Shown: positions 1 to 8,080 of the stretch, piece after piece
Numbering within the stretch: position 1 is the stretch's first letter
How the letters are laid out: each line of letters starts with the position of its first letter
Assembly (NCBI RefSeq): GCF_014196965.1
Contig: NZ_JACIEQ010000008.1
Location: 1-52,115, forward strand
DNA from: Actibacterium naphthalenivorans
GTDB taxonomy: Bacteria; Pseudomonadota; Alphaproteobacteria; Rhodobacterales; Rhodobacteraceae
Length of the DNA stretch: 52,115 nucleotides
Reading direction: 5' to 3'
Made by a program: the position numbers and the translations under genes
The notes under the pieces: model-generated
The model's input: the letters and a program-made list of their open reading frames with translations, nothing else
What the model was told of the DNA's origin: nothing
Database searches by the model: none

Positions 1-30
1 AACTCCGACGAGCTGGCGTCTGAAGACCAC

Positions 31-84
31 ATTTAAGGGCAACACACGCTGCCCAACGCGCCGTGTGCCGAATTTAAGGGCAAC
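31..84. repeat. Two direct 13-bp repeats at the left edge
   Basis: The 13-mer ATTTAAGGGCAAC occurs at 31-43 and again at 72-84, a 41-bp period. No gene covers this stretch. Spaced repeats of this kind are found in the terminal regions of IS21-like elements and in some replication or recombination sites. Which of these applies cannot be decided because the sequence to the left is missing. Confidence 0.45.
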
Positions 85-124
85 GCGACACCGGCTCTGC
101 GGCTAGTATTATGTCCATCACAGT

Positions 125-1111
125 CTACGGCCCTTCTGTGTTAGGGCTTGGGTGCGGATGCGCATCTCGCACATCAGTCTTTTCTTGCGCAGCCTTTGCA
201 GCCGCTATCTGGACTATATCAAGATCCCGCGCGTGGCGCTCGTCGAGACACTCTGTTTCGAGCTGCAGCGTGACCATGTGAAACCCATGCTGTTCCGTCA
301 GCCGCCGATAGGCCCGGTTCAGCAGGTCCGCGGCCTCTGCGGGCTCACCATGGCGGATATGGGCAGAAAATGCGTGTTTGCCGCTGGTCAGCGTCCAGGC
401 ATGCACATGGTGAACGTCCAGAACCCCGTCCTGGCCGCGCAGGTCCGTCGTCACAGCCTCGAGATCCGTTCCCTCTGGCGTGCCTTCCATGAGGATGTGG
501 ACCGCTTCCTTGATGACGCCGACGGAGGCCCAGAGGAGAACCACCCCGAACGCCATGCCGAGGATCGGGTCAATCGCCAGAAAGCCGGTGAACTCGATCA
601 CTAGAGCGGTGACGATGATCAGGAGGCTGCCGACAAAGGTCTGGATGATGTGCCAGAGCGCACCACGGGCATTCAGATCGTCCTTGCTCGATTGCCACAT
701 CAGCCCCAGCGAGATCACTTCGGTGACCAGGCCTCCGAAGGCGACCCAGAGCATGGGACCCGTGGCCAGGTGAATCGGATTCCCGAGCCGCATCGCGCCC
801 ATCCAGATCACCAGAAGCGCCATACCGAGAAGAAAGCCGCCATTCACCAGTGCCCCGATGATCTCGGCGCGGTACCAGCCGAAACTCCGCGCCGAATCCG
901 CCGGGCGGCGCGCAATGCGCTGCGCGATGATGGCCACCAGAACGCCGCCAACCGCCGACAGGGTGTGAAACGCATCCGACAGGACGGCAATCGAGCCAGT
1001 CCAGAGCCCGACGGCCAGTTCAATCACGAAGTAGACGCCGGTGAGCCAGGCCGAAATCACAAGGGCCTTGCCGGAACTCGGCATATGCCCGGCGTGGGAA
1101 TGACTGGCCAT
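125..1111 (-). CDS. CDF-family cation efflux protein with an altered metal site
   Basis: The 328-residue protein has the cation diffusion facilitator layout: a short His-containing N-terminus, six membrane segments to about residue 235 and a cytoplasmic ferredoxin-like domain with the DVHHVHAW signature. Such proteins exchange cytoplasmic divalent metal for protons. The ATG at 1111 is chosen because a GGAGAG ribosome site precedes it and it almost touches the stop of the upstream gene; a longer frame to 1219 overlaps that gene. In the transport site the usual HxxxD pairs of helices 2 and 5 read H49-T-L-S-A53 and H154-I-I-Q-T158, so both aspartates are missing while D46 remains. The CDF at 49990 keeps both. 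It is last in a three-gene operon behind a CueR-type promoter, so a soft metal may be the substrate (inference). Confidence 0.85.
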   Translation of the reverse strand: MASHSHAGHMPSSGKALVISAWLTGVYFVIELAVGLWTGSIAVLSDAFHTLSAVGGVLVAIIAQRIARRPADSARSFGWYRAEIIGALVNGGFLLGMALLVIWMGAMRLGNPIHLATGPMLWVAFGGLVTEVISLGLMWQSSKDDLNARGALWHIIQTFVGSLLIIVTALVIEFTGFLAIDPILGMAFGVVLLWASVGVIKEAVHILMEGTPEGTDLEAVTTDLRGQDGVLDVHHVHAWTLTSGKHAFSAHIRHGEPAEAADLLNRAYRRLTEQHGFHMVTLQLETECLDERHARDLDIVQIAAAKAAQEKTDVRDAHPHPSPNTEGP

Positions 1112-1112
1112 A

Positions 1113-1775
1113 TCAGCTCTCCTTCCGTTTCGTACCGGTCTTTCGCGTCGCGGCGAAGAGAACCGACAGGCCGGTAAAGCCACCCAGCGCAAGTGCGGTC
1201 CATGTGGCAGTGCGGGCATCGCCGTTCATCGCCTGGCTGCCCATGTGAGCGAGCAAGAAACTCGCTGGAATAATCCCGGCCATCGTGGCCAGCGCGAACC
1301 TCCAAAGATGCAGCTTGCTCAGACCTGCGGCGTAACTGATCATATCGAAGGACAGAAACGGCAGCAGGCGACTGCCGAAGACCAGGAAGGTCAGAGTGTT
1401 CTGGGACCCGAACAGGCCTGCGTTAATCTTCTGACCGAGATGACGCTCAACGAAGGGACGACCCAAGCCGCGGGCCAGACCAAAGGCGGCAAGCGCACCG
1501 AGTTCCGCACCTAGAACGACGAAGAGCGTCCCGTACGTGTGTCCATAAGCCGCTCCGGCGGCGAGTGCGATTGGCGCCGAGGGCAGGGGGCTTGCGACAA
1601 TAGCGATTGTCATGAGCGCCACGATGACAATTGGTCCGGCAAGACCTGCCGCCTCGATCCAGCGGTCAATTTCCGCGCGATCCGGCAGGCGAATGTCAAC
1701 GCCAAGGACGTCCGGGAAGGCCAATGCGACGACTCCCATCAGGAACACCGCCATAAGAAGGATGCGCATCATCAT
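1113..1775 (-). CDS. TVP38/TMEM64 (DedA-superfamily) membrane protein
   Basis: This 220-residue integral membrane protein has the VTT/DedA-like pattern: an N-terminal segment, a re-entrant stretch rich in Pro and Ala (ASPLPSAPIALAAG, about residues 61-74) and the central FGSRLLPFLSFDMISYAAG region typical of the family. Family members are proposed lipid scramblases or transporters, and mercury- or selenite-linked copies occur in metal-resistance loci; the substrate here is unknown. The start at 1775 gives three Met codons in a row (MMMRIL), so the exact start is uncertain by one or two codons. It sits 3 bp after the upstream gene and 1 bp before the CDF gene. Confidence 0.8.
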   Translation of the reverse strand: MMMRILLMAVFLMGVVALAFPDVLGVDIRLPDRAEIDRWIEAAGLAGPIVIVALMTIAIVASPLPSAPIALAAGAAYGHTYGTLFVVLGAELGALAAFGLARGLGRPFVERHLGQKINAGLFGSQNTLTFLVFGSRLLPFLSFDMISYAAGLSKLHLWRFALATMAGIIPASFLLAHMGSQAMNGDARTATWTALALGGFTGLSVLFAATRKTGTKRKES

Positions 1776-1778
1776 GGA

Positions 1779-2228
1779 TCAAAACACGGCATAGAGCAGA
1801 ACGAAGAACGTCGCTGCCAAAAGGTCAAAGGCCACGCAGAATGGAATATACCAGTTCGGAATCCGGGCGAGACGATAAGAATTGTGGTGTGACATGTCCC
1901 AAAGGGCGTGAAGGGCCAAGCCCAAGGGGAGGAAGGCCCAATGCCATATCAGCCCCAGGAACGCTGCTAAGCCGAACAAAAGGGCGACCGCGAGCTCTGC
2001 CCAGAACACGCGCGCTCTGCCGTCCGCAGCGCCAAAGCCGATATAGGCACCGCCAATCAAAGCAAGCGTGATCGAAGCAAGAGCTATCGAGCTTTGCTCA
2101 TCCAAAAAAAGGTGAGCCGGCAATGTGAGAACGACAAGCAACACGCCAACCCATACGGGAGATTTCAAGATATCCCCGTGTCGATGGTGCGATACGTGAT
2201 CGCCTGTCTTTTCGAAAATCTGTGCCAT
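1779..2228 (-). CDS. Small multi-pass membrane protein, function unknown
   Basis: The 149-residue protein has a His-containing cytoplasmic-looking N-terminus (residues 12-18, HVSHHRH) and about five hydrophobic segments. A conserved-looking HALWDMSHHNS stretch lies near residue 107. I do not recognise the family. It is the first gene behind a CueR-type promoter, followed directly by the TVP38-like and CDF genes, so a role in copper handling is likely but unproven. The ATG at 2228 is only 7 bp from the promoter's -10 box, which means a leaderless transcript or a start further inside. Confidence 0.65.
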   Translation of the reverse strand: MAQIFEKTGDHVSHHRHGDILKSPVWVGVLLVVLTLPAHLFLDEQSSIALASITLALIGGAYIGFGAADGRARVFWAELAVALLFGLAAFLGLIWHWAFLPLGLALHALWDMSHHNSYRLARIPNWYIPFCVAFDLLAATFFVLLYAVF

Positions 2229-2235
2229 GGCTTTG

Positions 2236-2266
2236 TACCTAGGGATTCCAGCAACTGGAAGGTCAA
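2236..2266 (-). promoter_or_regulatory. CueR-type promoter of the membrane protein-TVP38-CDF operon
   Basis: On the minus strand a TTGACC -35 box (2261-2266) is followed by a 19-bp spacer holding the perfect dyad TTCCAGTTGCTGGAA (2246-2260) and a TAGGTA -10 box (2236-2241). The overlong spacer with a central dyad is the hallmark of MerR-family activation, and the dyad matches CueR/HmrR operators. The likely activator is the CueR encoded at 21647. Confidence 0.8.
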
Positions 2267-2389
2267 GGGCTATTCATCCACGCGCGCAACGCAGCGCTCA
2301 CTCAACCGTTCCACGGTGAGGTCAAAGGACCGATATCAGGACGTATTTGACGCTGACGCCAAGCTCATGTCCGACGCGCGTGGCGATTT

Positions 2390-2827
2390 TCAGTCATCTT
2401 TCGCCTTCTGCCAGACTTGCTGACAGGCTGAGTAAAGAAACGTCGCTGACCAGGTCAGCAACATGAAGCCCAAAAGCGATTGCAGCATCAGCAACAGTCG
2501 AAAGGGCCCGACCACCTCTATGGACGAATAGCCAAGGGTCGAGAACGAGATGCCCGTAACATAGAGAACATCCTGAAACATCGGCGGGCTGTTGCTGAAC
2601 GATTGCGGCAGAACGCTTGCCACCACCATCGTGTTGAACACGGCGAGCGTCACAAGTTCCAATACGTGCAGCAACAGCAACGCGGAAAACGTCAGGATGA
2701 TCCGAAAGCCGGAGCCATCCGACCGCTGCGGGGAAAACTTCAGAATGCCCGACAACGCATAATGATGGACAATTCCCATCAGGATCGCCGCGCATATTCC
2801 GACAAACATGGCCATCAACTCGGTCAT
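2390..2827 (-). CDS. Two-TM ion-channel-like membrane protein
   Basis: The protein (145 residues from this start) has an N-terminal membrane segment, a second one, a pore-like loop and a last membrane helix, the plan of small potassium-channel-like (Ion_trans_2) proteins. The loop reads ISFSTLGYSSIE where a K+ channel has T(V/I)GYGD, so Gly-Tyr is present but the second Gly and the Asp are replaced by Ser-Ser. K+ selectivity cannot be assumed. The start is uncertain: an in-frame ATG at 2875 adds 16 residues and neither has a clear ribosome site. It follows the rhodanese gene on the same strand. Confidence 0.6.
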   Translation of the reverse strand: MTELMAMFVGICAAILMGIVHHYALSGILKFSPQRSDGSGFRIILTFSALLLLHVLELVTLAVFNTMVVASVLPQSFSNSPPMFQDVLYVTGISFSTLGYSSIEVVGPFRLLLMLQSLLGFMLLTWSATFLYSACQQVWQKAKDD

Positions 2828-2915
2828 ACACCCAAACCCGTCTACCTGTTCAAACAGGTCAATTTGACCATACATCAGGCTTTTAGCACAACGGAACCGA
2901 TTGATTCTTCACAGG

Positions 2916-3389
2916 TCAGGTCAACGCGGGGGGCAACCCGTTCAGGGCGACATCCACCGGAACGGTCGGCAAGTTCAATGCGATCCAGCCAGGCCCTTCG
3001 CCTGATCCCAACATCCCTTCCGAGATATCGGCGTAGCCCGAGTAACCAGCTTGTCTTAACGCTCGAAGCAGCGATGCGGAGCGTCCGCCAGTGGCGCAGA
3101 TCAGTCCAACAGTGCGATCACCGCTCAGTTCCTTCGCCCTGAACAAGCGGTCCGGAAAACCGGACGCGTGCATGCTTATCGGCCATACACCAGCACCTAC
3201 GCCGGTTTCTTGCCACTCTTCGTGCGTTCTGACATCGATGATCCGCGCCGTATCCGATAGAAGCGCGTCAAAGGCATTCTCTGCCGACCAGACAGATCGG
3301 CTCTGCGCCAAAAGCGGTGACGCCGTGACGGTCAGCACCGTCATATGAGCACCCAGAACGAAACGGCGCCGGTTCAAATCAAGAGCCAT
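2916..3389 (-). CDS. Periplasmic rhodanese-domain protein
   Basis: The 157-residue protein begins with a Tat-like signal (NRRRFVLGAH, then a hydrophobic stretch ending ASPLLAQS), so it should be exported. The rhodanese fold follows, with IDVRTHEEW and the active-site loop CATGGRS, whose Cys would carry the persulfide. Exported single-domain rhodaneses move sulfur between thiols, cyanide or protein partners; the partner here is not known. The ATG at 3389 is preferred over upstream in-frame starts because a GATGAGG ribosome site lies 9 bp before it and the signal peptide then starts properly. Confidence 0.8.
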   Translation of the reverse strand: MALDLNRRRFVLGAHMTVLTVTASPLLAQSRSVWSAENAFDALLSDTARIIDVRTHEEWQETGVGAGVWPISMHASGFPDRLFRAKELSGDRTVGLICATGGRSASLLRALRQAGYSGYADISEGMLGSGEGPGWIALNLPTVPVDVALNGLPPALT

Positions 3390-3486
3390 ATTCGAAAACC
3401 TCATCCTTTGATCGGTTGCGATCCCAAAGGTCACATAACATACGCGCGACGCTACCCGGGAGCACGACACGGTGCAGGCACAGATT

Positions 3487-3500
3487 TGTATCCATCTGTA
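3487..3500 (-). promoter_or_regulatory. Predicted response-regulator box (inverted copy)
   Basis: Read on the minus strand the site is TACAGATGGATACA, two TACA half sites 10 bp apart. It lies 78 bp before the response regulator gene and is paired with an opposite copy at 3518-3531. The same pattern occurs near 13072, 25843 and 28068. The 10-bp direct repeat suits an OmpR-family dimer. Confidence 0.5.
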
Positions 3501-3517
3501 GCAAGGGACTGACCTGA

Positions 3518-3531
3518 TACAAACGGCTACA
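3518..3531 (+). promoter_or_regulatory. Predicted response-regulator box (direct copy)
   Basis: TACAAACGGCTACA has TACA half sites 10 bp apart, 46 bp before the response regulator start. With the inverted copy at 3487-3500 it would allow autoregulation of the two-component system. Confidence 0.5.
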
Positions 3532-3577
3532 ATTCTGCCCATGAAACACGATGCAACGATGATCTAGGAAGGACGCC

Positions 3578-4300
3578 ATGGGACCGCAACCTCATATCCT
3601 TATCGTGGACGACCACGCTCAGATACGCGAAAGCGTCGCGCGCTTTCTGGAGAAGAACGGAATGCGCACGACCGTCGCCAGGGATGCCGTGGAGATGGAT
3701 GCCAAACTGGCCACCGGTCACTTCGACCTCCTCGTGCTCGATGTCATGATGCCGGGCGAGGACGGTTTGTCGGTTTGCCGCAGACTTGCGCCAGAGGGTG
3801 ATCTTCCGATCATCATGCTGACGGCGCTTGGTGAGGAAACGGATCGGATCGTGGGGCTGGAAATCGGTGCGGACGATTATCTCGCCAAGCCGTTCAATCC
3901 ACGAGAACTGCTCGCCCGCATCAAGTCGGTTCTTCGGCGAAGCAACCGTGACGAACCCGTGGCCGGAAGGCTCGCGGGGAGGAAAGTCTCTTTTGCGCAT
4001 TGGATACTGGATACCGACCGGCAGGTGCTGATTGACCAGTCCACCACCGAGACGCCATTGACGACCTCCGAGTTCAAATTGCTGGCGGTCCTGCTGGAAC
4101 GTGCGAGGATGGTGCTCAGCCGTGACCAGTTGCTTGACCTGACCGCTGGTCGGACGGCAGGCCCGATGGATCGCACCATCGACAATCAGATCAGCCGCCT
4201 CCGCCGCAAAATCGAGCCGGATGTACTTAGGCCCAGTGTCATCAAAACGGTGCGGAACGGCGGATACTGTCTGGCTGCCGATGTCGAGGATGCGCCGTGA
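3578..4300 (+). CDS. OmpR-family response regulator
   Basis: The 240-residue protein has a receiver domain (residues 5-118) with the acidic pair D11-D12, phospho-acceptor D55 in LVLDVMMPG, T82 and K104 in LAKPF, then a winged-helix DNA-binding domain ending in IKTVRNGGYCL. It is a phosphorylation-controlled transcription factor paired with the kinase immediately downstream, whose start overlaps its stop. The ribosome site AGGAAGG lies just before the ATG. The signal is not known; the downstream ccm genes and the boxes before envelope genes point to an envelope or copper stress (inference). Confidence 0.93.
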   Translation: MGPQPHILIVDDHAQIRESVARFLEKNGMRTTVARDAVEMDAKLATGHFDLLVLDVMMPGEDGLSVCRRLAPEGDLPIIMLTALGEETDRIVGLEIGADDYLAKPFNPRELLARIKSVLRRSNRDEPVAGRLAGRKVSFAHWILDTDRQVLIDQSTTETPLTTSEFKLLAVLLERARMVLSRDQLLDLTAGRTAGPMDRTIDNQISRLRRKIEPDVLRPSVIKTVRNGGYCLAADVEDAP

Positions 4301-5766
4301 TGCGCCGTGCGATGAGGTCTCTGAGCGGCCAGTTGATCCTGCTTGTGGTCGCGGCACTTGTCGTGGCCCAGGCGATCAGCCTGTTCCTGTTCGCTGACGA
4401 GCGCAGCCTTGCGATTCGTGCCGCATTGGGGTTCGAGGCCGCGGGTCGCGCAGCAAATGTCGCGCGGTTGATCGAGGAGGCTCCGTTGGATCTGCAGGAC
4501 TCGATCCTTCGCGCGGCAAATTCGCCTCTGATCCGGTTCGATCTGTCGGACGCTCCGATCGTGGATCACACCGGTCACTCGGACGGCGGCATCGTGGAAG
4601 CGCGAATACGCGCCCTGATGGACGACAGCTACAGCCGGGACATTCGCGTTGAATTGCACGAGATCGAGGGCGAGTTGCGGCCTCTTCCCAATCTCTCGGA
4701 CGAGATGACGGAAATGCATCTAGCGATGATGCGCGGAGAGTTGACAGCGGTTGAAATGAACCTGTCGATCGCGATCAAGGGGGCGCGTTGGCTGAATGTC
4801 GGAACGCGGTTCGAGCGTCCGCCAATCCAATGGCCTTTCTATTCGATGCTGACCTTTGGAATTTCCGCCGGACTGCTTCTGGTGGCGATCTTCTGGTTTG
4901 TCATGACGCGCCTGACGCGTCCTTTGCGGCACCTCTCCAAGGCCGCGGACCATCTTGGCCGGGGCGAAGATGTGGGCGAATTGGCGGTCACAGGGCCGAC
5001 CGAGGTCAGGGATCTGACCGTCGCCTTCAACCGCATGCAGCGACGGCTGACCCGGTTTGTCAGTGATAGGACACGGATGCTCGCAGCCCTTGGTCACGAT
5101 CTGCGCTCGCCGTTGACCGCCATGCGTGTCCGCGCGGAGCTGGTTGACGAAGAAGAGACGCGGGACAGCCTCATCGCATCGGTCGAAGAGATGCAGAGTA
5201 TGGTCGAAGCGACGCTCACCTTTGCACGCGGCCTTACCGGATCCGAGGGTGCCGAAGTGGTCGATCTGCGCAATTTTCTGGACAGCTTGTGCAGCGATAT
5301 GGCGGCACACTGCACCTTTGCCCCGAGTGATGATGTTGCCGTGCGGCTTCGACCCAACGCGTTCCGAAGGGCACTGAGGAACTTGCTTGAGAACGCCGTT
5401 CGCTACGGTGGTGCCGCAAAAGTCAGCTGGGCGACCCACGGTTCGAACCTCGTACTCAACATCGATGACAATGGGCCCGGCATTCCCGTCGACCAGTTGG
5501 AAAAGGTCTTCGATCCCTTCTATCGCCTCGAGCAATCGAGGTCTCTGGAAACGGGCGGTTATGGGCTTGGGCTCTCGATCGCGAGGACAATCGTCCAATC
5601 CCATGGCGGCGATATCCAGCTGGTCAACCAGAACAGCGCGGGTTTGCGCGCTGTTGTCACCATCCCACTGGATGAAAGCGAACTAATCGAAGGAGAAACA
5701 GATGAAACTGAAAACGCTCATTCCAACGTTGCTGGCCAGCTTGCCCGCCAGCATGGCGCAGGCTGA
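4300..5766 (+). CDS. Membrane sensor histidine kinase
   Basis: The 488-residue kinase has an N-terminal membrane helix (about 11-32), a periplasmic sensor region of about 155 residues, a second helix near 185-207, a HAMP linker, the phospho-acceptor H266 in GHDLRSPL, and an ATPase domain with N (RNLLENAVRYG), G1 (DDNGPGIP) and G2 (GGYGLGLSIA) boxes. The periplasmic part is rich in acidic and Met residues (for example DEMTEMHLAMM), which could bind metal. Start choice: ATG 4300 overlaps the regulator's stop as TGATG; GTG 4297 is also possible. The C-terminus runs 65 bp into the next gene in another frame, an unusually long overlap. Confidence 0.9.
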   Translation: MRRAMRSLSGQLILLVVAALVVAQAISLFLFADERSLAIRAALGFEAAGRAANVARLIEEAPLDLQDSILRAANSPLIRFDLSDAPIVDHTGHSDGGIVEARIRALMDDSYSRDIRVELHEIEGELRPLPNLSDEMTEMHLAMMRGELTAVEMNLSIAIKGARWLNVGTRFERPPIQWPFYSMLTFGISAGLLLVAIFWFVMTRLTRPLRHLSKAADHLGRGEDVGELAVTGPTEVRDLTVAFNRMQRRLTRFVSDRTRMLAALGHDLRSPLTAMRVRAELVDEEETRDSLIASVEEMQSMVEATLTFARGLTGSEGAEVVDLRNFLDSLCSDMAAHCTFAPSDDVAVRLRPNAFRRALRNLLENAVRYGGAAKVSWATHGSNLVLNIDDNGPGIPVDQLEKVFDPFYRLEQSRSLETGGYGLGLSIARTIVQSHGGDIQLVNQNSAGLRAVVTIPLDESELIEGETDETENAHSNVAGQLARQHGAG

Positions 5767-6007
5767 TGGACCAGGCTCCTGGACGGGGCACATGTGGGGC
5801 AGTGGCTATGGCTTTATGGGCGGCTTCATGATGCTCGCCTTCTGGGGCGCCGTGATCGCATTGATCGTGTTTCTGGTGCTCAGGCTGCGGGACAATGGCA
5901 CTCCCCCGCCGGAATCGGACGCGCGGGAAACGCTGAGGCGTCGCTTTGCGAATGGGGAAATCGACGAAGAAGAGTTTCGTCGCCTGAAAGCAACACTGGA
6001 CGAGTAG
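5702..6007 (+). CDS. Small membrane protein with C-terminal SHOCT motif
   Basis: The 101-residue protein has a signal peptide (to about A20), a Gly/Met-rich segment (GHMWGSGYGFMGGFMM), one membrane helix and a C-terminal SHOCT motif (LRRRFANGEIDEEEFRRLK). SHOCT is a short helical tail found on many bacterial membrane and phage proteins and has no defined enzymatic role. A strong AAGGAG site precedes the ATG although it lies inside the end of the kinase gene. The TCS-SHOCT pairing and the Met/Gly-rich stretch suggest a copper or envelope-stress accessory (inference). Confidence 0.8.
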   Translation: MKLKTLIPTLLASLPASMAQADGPGSWTGHMWGSGYGFMGGFMMLAFWGAVIALIVFLVLRLRDNGTPPPESDARETLRRRFANGEIDEEEFRRLKATLDE

Positions 6008-6071
6008 TCCACATCACGAATTTGAACACCGTCCCACGCGACGTCACTAACTTTAGATCGGAAAGAACGCC

Positions 6072-8072
6072 ATGGTCCCGGAAATTGGTCACTTTGCACT
6101 GGCCCTCGCGCTTGCGCTTGCGCTTGTTCAAAGCGTTCTGCCGATTGCAGGTGCGTCGCGTGGAAACGCCGTCTGGATGAAATCCGCCCAGGCGACGGCA
6201 ATAGGACAAGTGCTGTTTGTGGCCATAGCCTTCGCAGCGCTGATGCAGGCCTTCATCGTCAGCGACTTCACCGTCAGGAACGTCGTCGAGAATTCCCATT
6301 CGCTCAAGCCGATGCTCTACAAGGTGGCCGGGACCTGGGGCAGCCATGAGGGTTCGCTGCTGCTCTGGATCCTGATACTCGCGGTGTTCGGCGCGGGCGT
6401 CGCCTGGTTCGGATCGAACATCCCCGCCGAGACCAAGGCGCGCACCCTGTCGGTGCAGGCGTGGATCAGTGTCGGCTTCCTGTCCTTCCTGCTGCTGACG
6501 TCGAACCCCTTCGAGCGGGTGTTTCCGCCGCCGCTCGACGGCAATGACCTGAACCCGTTGCTTCAGGACATGGGTCTCGCCATGCACCCGCCGCTCTTGT
6601 ATTTCGGGTATGTCGGCTTCTCCATCGTGTTTTCCTTCGCCGTTGCGGCTCTTATAGAGGGTCGCGTCGATCCGGCCTGGGCCAGATGGGTCCGGCCATG
6701 GACATTGGCCGCCTGGATCAGCCTGACGGCGGGTATCGCCCTCGGGTCTTGGTGGGCCTATTATGAACTGGGCTGGGGCGGCTGGTGGTTCTGGGATCCG
6801 GTCGAGAATGTAAGCTTCATGCCTTGGCTTCTGGGCACAGCGCTGTTGCATTCGGCCATCGTCACGGAAAAGCGCGATGCGTTCAAAAGCTGGACTATCC
6901 TGCTTGCCATCCTGACTTTCTCGCTTTCACTTCTCGGGACGTTCATTGTCCGGTCAGGCCTGCTTACATCGGTACACGCGTTCGCCGTCGATCCGGAGCG
7001 CGGGCTTTACATTCTGGGTCTGCTGGCCGTGTCCATCGGTGGGTCGCTGGCGCTCTACGCCTGGCGGGCACCCGAAATGGAGCCGGGCGGTCTGTTTCGC
7101 CCGATCAGCCGCGAAGCCGGGCTGCTCGTGAACAACCTCATTCTGGCCGCCGCTACGGGAACGGTCCTGTTCGGGACGCTTTATCCGCTGATCCTCGAGG
7201 CTGTCACGGGGGACAAGATCTCGGTGGGTCCACCTTTCTTCAACGCGGCCTTCATTCCGATGATGCTGGCGCTGGTCGTGTTCATGGGTCTTGGTCCATT
7301 CCTGTCGTGGAAGCGGGCTGATTTCGCCGGTTTGCTCGATCGCATTCGGTTCGTGGCCGTGCTGGCGGTCGTCGCCGCCTTGGCCGCGTGGTATCTTCTG
7401 TATGGCGGGCCGATCATGGCCTATCTTGCCATCCTCGGCGCAGCGTGGCTGCTTTTTGCGACCCTGCGGGAATGGGCGCTACGCATCCGTCTGTTCGAGG
7501 TTTCCCTTGCAGAGAGCGCGAGACGCGTGCGCAACCTGCCACGCGCCTCTCACGGTATGACGCTTGCCCATGCCGGCGTCGCTGTGTTGATGATGGGGAT
7601 GATCGGCTCGACCGGATGGAAGAGTGAGGAGATCGTCTTTGCCGCCCCCGGGACCGAAGTCACGATCGCCGGGTTCGACATCACCTTCGAAGGGGCCGCA
7701 AAGGTTCAAGGGCCGAACTACATCGCGGATCGCGGCACCCTTGTGGTGCGTCGGGATGGCGAATTGGTCACGACACTTTTCCCGGAACGGCGGTATTACC
7801 CGGTCGCGGAAAGCCAGACGACGGAGTCGGCCATCCGCTCCACATTGGCGGGTGATCTCTATACGTCGATTGCAACGCCAGCCTCCGATCAAGTGAACAA
7901 CGCCGGAGCATGGACCCTTCGGATCCTCTATGAACCGCTCGTCAACCTGATCTGGATCGGCTCGATCCTGCTGGTGATCGGTGGCTGTTTGTCCTTGTCG
8001 GATCGCCGTTTGAGGGTCGGGGCGCCGCGCCGTGCCAAACAGCCAGCCACCGATGCCGTTCCTGCCGAGTAG
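6072..8072 (+). CDS. ccmF: Cytochrome c-type biogenesis protein CcmF (heme lyase)
   Basis: This 666-residue multi-pass inner-membrane protein is of normal CcmF length. It carries the WWD heme-handling motif (WGGWWFWDPVENVSFMPW, about residues 235-252) and the early GTWGSHEGSLLLW signature. CcmF receives heme from CcmE and, with CcmH and CcmI, attaches it to CxxCH motifs of apocytochromes in the periplasm. It opens a ccmFGHI run with gaps or overlaps of less than 10 bp. ccmABCDE are not in the window, so heme export must come from elsewhere in the genome. The nearby c-type cytochrome genes are plausible clients. Confidence 0.95.
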   Translation: MVPEIGHFALALALALALVQSVLPIAGASRGNAVWMKSAQATAIGQVLFVAIAFAALMQAFIVSDFTVRNVVENSHSLKPMLYKVAGTWGSHEGSLLLWILILAVFGAGVAWFGSNIPAETKARTLSVQAWISVGFLSFLLLTSNPFERVFPPPLDGNDLNPLLQDMGLAMHPPLLYFGYVGFSIVFSFAVAALIEGRVDPAWARWVRPWTLAAWISLTAGIALGSWWAYYELGWGGWWFWDPVENVSFMPWLLGTALLHSAIVTEKRDAFKSWTILLAILTFSLSLLGTFIVRSGLLTSVHAFAVDPERGLYILGLLAVSIGGSLALYAWRAPEMEPGGLFRPISREAGLLVNNLILAAATGTVLFGTLYPLILEAVTGDKISVGPPFFNAAFIPMMLALVVFMGLGPFLSWKRADFAGLLDRIRFVAVLAVVAALAAWYLLYGGPIMAYLAILGAAWLLFATLREWALRIRLFEVSLAESARRVRNLPRASHGMTLAHAGVAVLMMGMIGSTGWKSEEIVFAAPGTEVTIAGFDITFEGAAKVQGPNYIADRGTLVVRRDGELVTTLFPERRYYPVAESQTTESAIRSTLAGDLYTSIATPASDQVNNAGAWTLRILYEPLVNLIWIGSILLVIGGCLSLSDRRLRVGAPRRAKQPATDAVPAE

Positions 8073-8080
8073 GAGAGAAG

